Assembly (NCBI RefSeq): GCF_048569485.1
Contig: NC_134355.1
Location: 664,885,979 to 664,949,978 of the forward strand
Reading direction: 5' to 3'
Source of the DNA: Anomaloglossus baeobatrachus
Lineage: Eukaryota > Chordata > Amphibia > Anura > Aromobatidae
DNA length: 64,000 nucleotides
Shown here: in pieces, positions 48,966 through 57,798 of the stretch
Layout: each line of letters opens with the position of its first letter
Position numbering within the stretch: the first letter of the stretch is position 1
Made by a program: the position numbers and the translations under genes
Notes under the pieces: generated by a model
Told to the model about the DNA's origin: nothing
The model's database searches: none
What the model saw: only the letters and a program-made list of their open reading frames with translations

Positions 48966-49986
48966 CCATCCTAAGAATGTTATAAGCTTAAAGCCCACAA
49001 TGAATTCCTTGCCTAAAAGCCTGAATACACGTAATGCTGCCTTTTAAAAGTAGGTTGGAGATTCTTTACAAAAGTTCATTGAAGATTGTCTGGTTTGGAA
49101 AATCAATTTTAATACGCTTCTATTAAATTCTGTAAATGAGTTTCCTCATTAAACCAGTGATCTCTGGGCTTAGGTGACTGATCGTTTTATCGTCATCACT
49201 TCTAGTCCCAGAAGAATCCATTGAAGCAACAGACTTGGAGCATCAGTGACGTTAGTAGCAGGAATTTCTTTTATATAAATTCTGTCAACTTTTCCACAGA
49301 TTGGACAACCCCCTTAAGGTATGTGCTCACTAGAGAATAGCGGACCAGGCAAAAATCAAATTTGTGATAATAAAATATTAATTTTTATTCAAATATTTTT
49401 TTTAATAATTTTAGAATAACTCCACAGTATAATACCCAGGGACATGGAAGTAAGTCACATTAACATGATAATAATATAAGTATCAAAAATGTGTGATCTC
49501 CTAGTTCAATAAATATTTAATATCATACCACAGAAAAACCAATAAATAAATAATTATACCCATCATAAAAGGTGCATAGTAGCATAAAGTACTAGTATAA
49601 AGTACAGTAGTATAAAGTACTTTTGTGCTGTGCAAAATTGCTTGTTGGTAAAATCTATTTCAAAGATATAATAATGACACCAATATTGCCAAGTATCCAA
49701 GTATCTTTTCGTCCCAAAGCAGAAATGGTGAAACGTATGTTGGGGTGGGGGGACATGGACGTTACGGTCTCTGGTAAGTATCATACTTCTCTGTCATCTC
49801 TATATTGTAGTGAATCTGTGGACTAATCAGTATCAGTATCAGCAGCATTTTATATGCGCAGGAGATGAATCAGAGGAACTATAAGTCCCAGAATTGTTAT
49901 ATAGCACTTAGCACTTTAACCCTTTCCAATCATGTTTGCAGTATAATGATAGAATGTGATTCCCATGACATTTAAAATTGCAATAG
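48966..49986. other. Intronic sequence with undefined repeat remnants
   Basis: AT-rich intron sequence. A T2-like terminus, GGACAACCCCCTTAA, ends at 49,316, but its partner end is unclear. At 49,728-49,741, GGTGAAACGTATGTTGGGG resembles the 3' half of a Penelope hammerhead; this is too weak to call. Confidence 0.4.
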
Positions 49987-49990
49987 CCAC

Positions 49991-50542
49991 TGTGAAGGTC
50001 CAGGCTATGAATCAATTGTCCATATAATAAGATCATCTGTTTAGTATGATTATTGCTCAGATGCTGATGTGCATACCAGGATGCGCCTTTGGAATGTGTT
50101 ATTGAAACAAATTATGCAATCTGAACAATGCAAGTATTCATAACACACTGATTTTATTCATAACATGTTGGTTCTCACCGGCTGGGATGGGAAGCTCGAG
50201 CTTTATCTCTTTATCTCTTAACCAAGATGAATAAGCCAAAATGTACAATGAACAAAGATGTATTCAGTAGCTGGTTCAAACTAGTTTTAGAAAGCCAGTA
50301 GCAGGCTGATGACATACTATATTGACTTTGTCTCTTTGTCGTTTATCTCTAACCAATGAAGGACAATGTTGAACTGAATAACTGTGTGTATTTTATAAAA
50401 TACGGGTTAGAAGAGCATTGAGCTTCTCCCGGATAGAGACATATCTCTGTGTGGTCATTTTTCCTCATACATACATCTGCGCAGATTTGATTTGGAATCC
50501 ATCTCTGTGACCCTGAAGACCCCTTAGCGGTCTCCCGCAACA
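49991..50542 (+). mobile_element. Solo LTR (LTR-retroelement fossil) in CYP2 intron 8
   Basis: 552 bp beginning TGTGAAGGTCCAGG and ending CCCGCAACA, flanked by CCAC (49,987-49,990 and 50,543-50,546). A TATA-like TTTTATAAAATA near 50,391 sits about 150 bp before the end, which fits promoter and R-U5 order on the plus strand. Family unknown; no internal region remains. Confidence 0.65.
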
Positions 50543-50736
50543 CCACCATTATACTCAATTACTGCAGAAGCAAATTCCGAATAATCCACATTTTAGCCAA
50601 TACAGATTGTTATGAAATTTGAGTAAAATTCTTTTACACTTGAATTTAGTTGCTCATCTCCACTGCACATGACATCTTTTTCAGATGAGTTTGTGCCAGA
50701 ACACTGCTAATATTATATTATGAGAGAGTACATTAC

Positions 50737-50878
50737 CTACGGAGAAGGGCATAAAGGCAGACTTCTTGATGAACTGTCCGTCTGAATCAAGGAAATGTTC
50801 GGGGAAAAAGGATCTAGGCTTCTCAAACTGTGTTCCATCATGTAAAACAGATTCCAAAAGGGGGATGATGTGTGTGCC
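50737..50878 (-). CDS. CYP2-family cytochrome P450, exon 8
   Basis: Exactly 142 bp, the standard size of exon 8 in the CYP2 family. It is bounded by acceptor CCTTAG and donor GTAATG. It encodes GTHIIPLLESVLHDGTQFEK followed by PRSFFPEHFLDSDGQFIKKS and AFMPFSVG, the meander and the start of the heme-binding loop. Phase 0 at its 5' end joins GYNIPK of exon 7; one base carries over to exon 9. No stops. Confidence 0.95.
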
Positions 50879-51451
50879 CTAAGGACCGATATAGTAAAAT
50901 GGATCATTATTTGAGCTGTTTTCTATTTGCGTTATAGCATGTGTGATGAATGTATCTTGCAAATAAATCCATTATTCAGAGTATTTTTCCAACTCCAAGT
51001 AGAATAATTAGTAACGTTTAATGCCCATGATATCAAAACAGTAGAGTTTTTAACATATGGACTAGCAATGTAAAGTAGAGAATTTAATAATACTTGGAGA
51101 GTTCCATTTGCAACAATACACCTGCTATGTTCATTTCGAGCAGTTAGACCACTTAATTAGGGTACATCACTAGCATCCACTGATGCTTGAGACATGGTCA
51201 TCTGTTAGAAACCTTGCTTACAAAAATACCCTCTAGGTATTTGAGAAATGAAGGGGCGAGGAAAAGAAATGTAAGAAGAATTCAGCCTTGAATTGCACAA
51301 CTTTTGTTTGTTTATTATTACAACCCTTGGGATTGGTACAAAGGGGAGATATCCTCTGAGATATTTATGGAATCTCATTACTGAGCAGTATGCAATAAAC
51401 ATAGGTTGTGGTTCAGCTTTGGAGACCCCTAACCCCATTGACACTCTAGGG
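50879..51451. other. CYP2 intron 7 sequence, nothing recognised
   Basis: Unique-looking AT-rich intron sequence between exon 8 and the hAT element at 51,452. No feature could be supported. Confidence 0.5.
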
Positions 51452-52156
51452 TAGGGGGTCAGGAACCTTTTTGGCTGAGAGAGCCATGAACGACAAATAT
51501 TTTAAAATGTAATTCCGTGAGAGCCATACTCACCAGGGGGGAGCGACGGTGGTGGAGCGGCTCAGAAGGTCCAAAGAGGCAGGGTAGGCAATGCTGCTGG
51601 CACAGAAGAGGGGGGTGTTGCAGCTCAAGAGGGTCAGTGTATGGAGGGTCGGCGATACTGCTGTGGGCTCATCGGGTGTCTCCGCGGTGGGAGCCATTGA
51701 TCTGCCAGTGGGCTGCTTTGAATCTCCCACAGTTGAAGAGATCAACTTCAAGAAAATGGCAGTGGAGGGTGCACAGATCCACGCGATGGACTTCAGTAAA
51801 ATGACCGCAGAGTCCTACCTGCACATGCCGCATCCGTGGCCGTTTTCTTGAAGTCAATCTTCTCCACTACGGGAGATTCAATGCAGCCCACAGTCCGCCA
51901 GCCGATCAATGCTGCTCGCTGCCACAACACCCCATGAGACCGCAGTATTGCCGACCCTGCGCCACCACTGCTGCCCAGGTAAGCCATATGCAGTTTGTAA
52001 GACGCACCCCCATTTCCCCCCCAGTTTTGGGAAATAAAGTGGGTCTTACAAACCAGAAAATACGTTGTTTTTTTTAATTAAAGATTTGTCTGCAAGCTAG
52101 ACACAGCCTTCAAAAAATCCACATCTGGCTCGCGAGCCATAGGTTCCTGACCCCTG
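51452..52156. mobile_element. Nonautonomous hAT-like element in CYP2 intron 7
   Basis: Left end TAGGGGGTCAGGAACCTTTT; right end, reversed, CAGGGGTCAGGAACCTATGG. These are inverted termini of the CAGGGGTC-type hAT pattern, with both sides continuing into GAGCCAT. The 8-bp flanks CTCTAGGG and CCCTAAGG match at 6 of 8 positions. Inside, 51,975-52,072 contains a GTAAGACGCACCC...GGGTCTTAC module related to the repeat at the right window edge. No transposase. Confidence 0.75.
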
Positions 52157-52164
52157 CCCTAAGG

Positions 52165-52648
52165 TAAAAGCTCTATTCTGTATCTTGTACCAAATGGCAG
52201 TTACAGAAATGCATAATTCATATGAACTATGATGTACGGTGTAGGAAGACACCATTCTACACACACCTCTTATTCTTAAATTTCCTCTGGAGAGTCGAAG
52301 TGATGGTACTCTCAGTCTGTCTATGGAGGTCTCATAATTAGAACATCTAAGACACTTTTTTGCAAATTCTGCAGCTATCGTCCTTTAGAAGATAAACCAT
52401 AAAAAAATAACTGAAGTCCTAGCAACTAGATGTCTACTTTTTGCCAATATTTCTGTTTCTGCCTGTTGTCAGGTGTAATCTATTTCTAGTAGCAGAGACA
52501 CTAAGACAGATCACAGGAAAGCCAGGCCTTTGTCTCATTATATGAAGTGGAAGTGCAGCATAGAATCTGTCTTGCATAACACATAGCCTGGCTTTTAGAT
52601 CAGACAAGCTATTGGAAAAAGAAAAGCATAATGTATGCTGGTAACCCC
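52165..52648. other. CYP2 intron 7 sequence, nothing recognised
   Basis: No gene or repeat terminus could be supported here. Confidence 0.45.
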
Positions 52649-52818
52649 TTAAAGGAAATCTGTCAGCAGAATTTTGATACAGTACAGACCAAATGTTTGG
52701 ACACACCTTCTCATTCAAAGAGTTTTCTTTATTTTCTTGACTCTGAAAATTGTAGATTCACATTGAAGGCATCAAAACTATGAATTAACACATGTGGAAT
52801 GAAATACTTAACAAAAAA

Positions 52819-53105
52819 TAAGGATTGTGAACACAGCCTGGTTTATAGGGTGGAGTGCTCAGTCAGAAAAAAACTCACTGCAACTAAAAATCTCATTTTT
52901 TCATATAGCAGTAATGCAGTACCAGAGTTCCCCTATACATTGATGGCATTTAGTGTGCGGCTGTATCCATTTTGTATTTGCTAGGTTTTTTCAGCTGGCA
53001 CCGATACACACTTGTAGGATGTGCAGGTCAGTCTTTTGAAATAATTGCAGTGAGTTTTTTTCTGACTGAGCACTCCGCCCTATAAACCAGGCTGTGTTCA
53101 CAATC
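52819..53105. mobile_element. Small TIR element inserted in Tc1
   Basis: Inverted arms of about 64 bp (52,821-52,884 and 53,043-53,106), beginning AAGGATTGTGAACACAGCCT, flank an interior of about 160 bp. TA abuts both ends, suggesting a TA-target MITE. Family not recognised. Confidence 0.6.
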
Positions 53106-53298
53106 CTTATACCAGGAGTCCTAGCTGCCCAGACTTGGAGGTTAGTCCAGATAGTGGCATTTCAAGTTAGATTTTTAGTCTAGCTGCCCAGACAAGGATG
53201 TTTTTAACCTAGATAGTGGCATTTTAGTTAGGGACCCGGAATATTGAGATTTACCTTGCCGTTTGGTGTCCGGGCTTACATGCATTGGCCAATTCATA

Positions 53299-53442
53299 AA
53301 CTAAAAATCTCATTTTTTCATATAGCAGTAATGCAGTACCAGAGTTCCCTTATACATTGATGGCATTTAGTGTGCGGCTGTATCCATTTTGTATTTGCTA
53401 GGTTTTTTCAGCTGGCACCTATACACACTTGTAGGATGTGCA
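53299..53442 (+). repeat. 144-bp direct repeat of the small element's interior
   Basis: Nearly identical copy of 52,882-53,025 (two or three differences by eye), starting AACTAAAAATCTCATTTT, but without the 64-bp arms. In between, 53,110-53,230 has two copies of a CTAGCTGCCCAGAC...GATAGTGGCATTT unit. Confidence 0.85.
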
Positions 53443-53677
53443 AGACTCTATCCAGTGACTCTTGCTGATCCTGGCTTCCGTGCATCTTGGCCCTCTGCAG
53501 TTATGCCAGACAGTCCCTGTGTAGGGGTTTGCTCGAGGCGGCATCGCAGGTGAGTCCGGTGAAAGGTGAAGTAGGTCCACTTCCAGGACTATCGTTACAG
53601 CTGGTAGACCTCTGTGTAGTATTGACCTGGTCTCTAATCTGAGCTGCTTTTAACCTGCGATTTCTGAGGCTGGTGAC

Positions 53678-53896
53678 TCAGATAAACTTATCCTCTGCAG
53701 CAGAGGTGACTCTTGGTCTTCTTTTCCTGGGGCAGTCCTCCTGTGAGCCAGTTTCTTTGTAGCATTTGATGGTTTTTGCCACTGCACTTGTTGACACTAT
53801 CAAAGTTTTCCCAATTTTTCGGAATGACTGACCTTCATTTCTTAAAGTAATGATGGCCACTCGTTTTTCTTTACTTAGCTGCTTTTTTCTTGCCAT
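53678..53896 (-). pseudogene. Tc1 transposase, N-terminal fragment
   Basis: Starts MARKKQLSKEKRVAIITLRN, then a paired-like helix-turn-helix (FRKIGKTLIVSTSAVAKTIK) and the second DNA-binding part (ETGSQEDCPRKRRPRVTSAA). I chose the internal Met at 53,896 because it starts the known family protein; the longer upstream frame is 5' UTR. An in-frame TGA follows EDKFI where the family has Arg (CGA to TGA). About 25 more recognisable codons follow before unrelated sequence. The DDE domain is absent. Confidence 0.88.
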
Positions 53897-54649
53897 AATA
53901 CAAATTCTAACAGTAAATTCAGTAGGACTATAAGCTGTGTATCCACCAGACTTCTGCACAACACAACTGATGGTCCCAACCCCATTTATAAGGCAAGAAA
54001 TCCCACTTATTAAACCTGACAAGGCACACCTGTGAAATGAAGACCATTTCCGGTGACTACCTCTTGAAGCTCATCAAGAGAATGCCAAGAGTGTGCAAAG
54101 CAGTAATCAAAGCAAAAGGTGGCTTCTTTGAAGAACCTAGATTATAAGACATATTTTCAGTTGTTTCACACTTTTTTGTTAAGTATTTCATTCCACATGT
54201 GTTAATTCATAGGTTTGATGCCTTCAATGTGAATCTACAATTTTCAGAGTCATGAAAATAAAGAAAACTCTTTGAATGAGAAGGTGTGTCCAAACTTTTG
54301 GTCTGTACAGTATGTAATCTGACAGAAGAATCAGACAGAGAGCCTGATTCTAGTGATGTGTCACTTAGTTTACTGGGTGCAGCAGTTATGTTGGAGTCAC
54401 AGTTTTCTCTGCTCCAGATCTCAGTTGTTCATCTGAGTATAACCCCACTCATTTCATGCTTTCTTTGTACAATGTACAGTGTCAGAAAGCTGCTGATCAG
54501 TGCTTGAGATGTGGTTGGAATAGGTGGCTCGAGTGTTACATGGAGTTTTGCACAAACTTTGCCAACTGTTATGGCAACATTGTGTTCTTTTCAGATTTCA
54601 GATTCTGACACTCCGCATGATGTTTTCTCTTGTGTCTGGGATCAACACA

Positions 54650-55085
54650 TAGATTAAAAAGAGCCTGTGGAAGATAGGGCGCAATAGGGTCTTACCAGGT
54701 AGGCAGGAGGAGAGGAGGTGAAGAATGTACTCACCTATAGGGTTTGTGAAAGGTCACAACACCAAGAAGATCATTTAATGGTGGAAAAAGCTGCAGCAGG
54801 CACATAGGAGCATCAAAGGAGACCAGTTGTCATCGCCGCGCTTTTCACCACTCCACAGACGAAAATTAAATTATCCAAGTCTTTATTGGAGGAGCTAATA
54901 CAAGTCAATGTGTTTCTGGGGTCACAACCCCCTTCTTCAGGACAAAATAGCACTTACAAGGATAGTGACCCCAGAAACACGTTAACTTGTATTAGCTCCT
55001 CCAATAAAGACTTGGATGATTTAATTTTCATCTTTAGAGTGGTGAAAAGTGCGGAGATGATAACTGTTCTCCTTTGATGTTTTTA
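54650..55085. mobile_element. Penelope-derived insert with head-to-head inverted arms
   Basis: A 436-bp insert flanked by TCTGGGATCAACACA (54,635-54,649 and 55,086-55,100). Arms 54,811-54,925 (minus sense) and 54,965-55,079 (plus sense) are inverted copies of 115 bp containing AATAAAGACTTGGAT. A hammerhead-like core lies at 54,912-54,940 on the minus strand (CTGAAGA, stem II GGGGT/ACCCC, GAAAC). The plus arm starts in stem II. No coding sequence. It parallels the architecture at 35,069-42,357. Confidence 0.7.
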
Positions 55086-55620
55086 TCTGGGATCAACACA
55101 GGCAGACTCGGGCGTCGACCTGGTTTGTGCTGATTCATAGGCAGGCTAGCAAGAGGTAATCTCTTCTGGTCTGCTTGCTCCTTTGATCACATGTTGTGGG
55201 GAGACCTATCACAACTGCTCCCTTCCTATTTATGATGGTTGAATCCTTCCACCCATGCCAGTTAGTTTGTCTTTGTTGATCTGTGAGGTGTGGTGTCCCA
55301 GACATTCTGGATAAAATTGTGCTTATTGCTTGGTGCAGTTGTGGAGTTTACCCCTGTTGTTTTGTAGCTTCCTTCCTGCTCTTGTTTTTCCTCTTGAATC
55401 TCTTATTGTTTTAACCTTTATGTGTGCGTACTACGTGACAACGATTTGGTATTCCCTTGTCTGTCTTCTTCTGTGGTCTTCATCACACTCCTGTTCCGTA
55501 ATATTTATTACATTTAAATGAAATATTTATTTTCATGATTCAATAGTTATAACCCGCGTAAAAGGGCACAATTTGCACAATCTGGTCCAATATCAAAGCA
55601 ACAAAATCAACATTACCTAC

Positions 55621-55805
55621 CTTTGGTATATTGTATCCCTGAAAAAAAACATCTGTTGTAGTTTCTCGAGGCAGATTCACTGGTAAAATATTGGCAAGTC
55701 TCTGAGTCTCATGGATGACAGCGTTGGTGTAAGGCATATCTTTACGATGGTCAATTCGTGGCACGGCTGATCCAATCACTTTATCAATTTCAGCATGGAC
55801 GCGCT
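55621..55805 (-). CDS. CYP2-family cytochrome P450, exon 7
   Basis: 185 bp, with acceptor AAACCAG and donor GTAGGTAATG; a typical CYP2 exon 7 is about 188 bp. It encodes ERVHAEIDKVIGSAVPRIDH (first codon shared with exon 6), then RKDMPYTNAVIHETQRLANI and LPVNLPRETTTDVFFQGYNI. It includes the K-helix ExxR motif (ETQR) needed for the P450 fold. The frame continues into exon 8 in phase 0. Exon 6 with the I-helix AGxxT motif was not found before the right edge, so the intron upstream exceeds 8.1 kb. Confidence 0.95.
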
Positions 55806-55922
55806 CTGGTTTTGAAAAGAAATATGATTTTAGCTATATTCACTTGTTTTATTTAATTTCATGAATCACCAAATATTTTGGCAAAAATTTAGTAAGATGA
55901 CATGGAACTTGACATTCCATTA

Positions 55923-56710
55923 GTCCAAAAATAAGACACTGTCTTCTACTTTCTTTTGCTCCCCAAAACTCATTAGGGCTTATTTTTGGAGTAGGTCTTA
56001 TTTTTGGATAAATATGGTTGTGGGGTAAGTTTATCCCTAAAAAAACAGCAAATATCCCCTTCCTAGGAGATTTATACTTACCAGACCTTGAACATCTGCA
56101 TGGCTCCCAGGTCCTCCCTGTGATCTCCATTGAGCGTTCCTAGCAGGTATGCTGCACGCCGTCCTCCCCTTATTCTGGCCGACACATTCCCATACATCAG
56201 ATCACACACTCATACACACAGACACTCATACACACATATCAGATATCACACACACCTGATATCACTCACTTATTCACCACATCCAGCGATACAGAATGCC
56301 TCTGGCCATAGGGAAAGATATGAGGAAGTCACATATCGCACATCGTGTCAGCAAGCATTCCATCCGTAAGTCCTTCTGCTCCACCACTTTGTGTCTGAGG
56401 ATCGGTATTGCTGGATGTGGTGAGTGTGTTTGTGATCTGATGTGTGCATGTCTGTGATCATTGCAGGTCCTTGATCATTGCAGGTCCTTCCACTTGGTGT
56501 CTGGTGAATGTGATTGCGGGGTGTCTGCTATCTATAATGAAGTGTCCTGCTGTATTCTTTAACTTTTTAGCTGCATGGACACTTCATTATTGAACCGCGA
56601 CTTGAGCTTATTTTTGGAGTAGGGCTTATATTTAAGCTTTGCTCTGAAAATGCTGAAAATCCCTGTTAAGGCTAAATTTGTGGGGAGGTCTTATTTTTTG
56701 AAAACCATGG
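55923..56710. mobile_element. Probable TA-target MITE with CCAAAAATAAGAC ends
   Basis: The left end CCAAAAATAAGAC at 55,925 and the right end, reversed, CAAAAAATAAGACC form short inverted termini next to TA (55,921-55,922 and 56,711-56,712). The interior has a second GGGCTTATTTTTGGAGTAGG-type module near both ends and a CA-rich simple repeat at 56,195-56,260. No coding capacity. Mariner/Tigger affinity is only a guess. Confidence 0.55.
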
Positions 56711-57059
56711 TATGTATCAATACATTAGGTTATGAAATGATTCACAACACTTTGCTGCAACATGAATAGATCTAAAATTGCCTTCAGAAGATTTTAGGTC
56801 TCTTAAAGTGACACTTTCTGGGGATTCTTTTTATTTTCATATTCGGCACATTAGGCCTAAGCCACACGGCGATAAAATCGGTGCGAGTGGAGTGCGATAA
56901 AACATCGCATCCCACTCAGACCAATATTAGCCTGTGTGTCAGCGCACATGAGCGATTATTTTCTCACCCTTAATCGGACCGAGAAAACAATCGTGGCATG
57001 CTGCGATTGTATCATAGTATCATAGTATCATAGTTTTTAAGGTTGAAGGGAGACTCTAA

Positions 57060-57639
57060 GGGCGGCTTTGCACGTTGCGATATTGCACGTGCGATGTCGG
57101 TGGGGTCAAATCGAAAGTGACGCACATCCGGCGTCGCAGTCGATATCGCAACGTGTAAAACCTTTTTGATACGATGAACGAGCGCAAAAGCGTCGTTATC
57201 GTATCATCGCTGCAGCCTCCGACATTTCCATAATGCCGGTGCAGCGACACGTACGATGTTGTTCCTCGCTCCTGCGGCAGCACACATCGCTGTGTATGAA
57301 GCTGCAGGAGCGAGGAACTTCAACTTACCTTCCGCCGGCTGCAATGAGAAGGACGGAGGTGGGCGGGATGTTTACATCCTGCTCATCTCCGCCCCTCCGC
57401 TCCAATTGGCCGCCTGCCGTGTGACGTCACTGTGACGCCGCACGGCCCGCCCCCTAAGGAAGGAGGCGGGTCGCCGGCCAGAGGGACGTCGCACGGCAGG
57501 TATGTGCGTGTAAAGCTGCCCTAGCGATAATAATCGCTACGGCAGCTTTCACTAGATATCAAACGTGCGACGGGGGCGGGACTATCGCTGCAGCATCGGT
57601 AACACATTGTTACCGATGTTGCAACGTGCAAAGCCCGCC
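57060..57639. mobile_element. Harbinger-like MITE (inner) in the CR1 3' UTR
   Basis: 580 bp with inverted ends GGGCGGCTTTGCACGTTGCG and, reversed, GGCGGGCTTTGCACGTTGCA. The TAA target is duplicated (57,057-57,059 and 57,640-57,642). The uninterrupted CR1 sequence reads straight across the two flanks (TTCAACC...AGTCCATCTAG). No coding capacity. Confidence 0.92.
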
Positions 57640-57798
57640 TAAGTCCATCTAGTTCAACCCGTAGCCTAACATGTTGATCCAGAGGAAGGCAAAAAAAACC
57701 CAATGTGGCAAACAAGTTCCAATGGGGAAAAAATTTCCTTCCTGACTCCACATCCGGCAATCAGACTAGTTCCCTGGATCAATACCCTGTCATAAAAT

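Larger units (their letters stand above)
52680..54310 (-). mobile_element. Tc1-mariner element with replaced interior
   Basis: Inverted termini of about 140 bp (52,680-52,818 and 54,172-54,310) begin CAGTACAGACCAAA and CTGTACAGACCAAAAG. The target TA is duplicated (52,678-52,679 and 54,311-54,312). Only the 5' part of the transposase gene is present. From 52,819 to about 53,600 unrelated repeat sequence occupies the place of the catalytic DDE region, so this copy cannot encode a transposase. Confidence 0.9.
52649..54520. mobile_element. T2-like MITE split by Tc1
   Basis: The left end is TTAAAGGAAATCTGTCAGCAG (from 52,649). It continues at 54,311 with TATGTAATCTGACAG, then ...GATGTGTCACTTA and GCAGCAGTTATG, which follow it in a frog repeat I recognise. 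The Tc1 sits at a TA within it. The right terminus is not clear; 54,520 is approximate. Confidence 0.6.

Noticed and set aside
49690-49760. Third hammerhead ribozyme
   Set aside because: Only a GTGAAACGTATG-like half is present; no convincing CTGAWGA core or stem I pairing.
54286-54520. Host exon next to the Tc1 right end
   Set aside because: The short plus frame has no family motif, and the sequence fits the T2-like MITE that hosts the Tc1.
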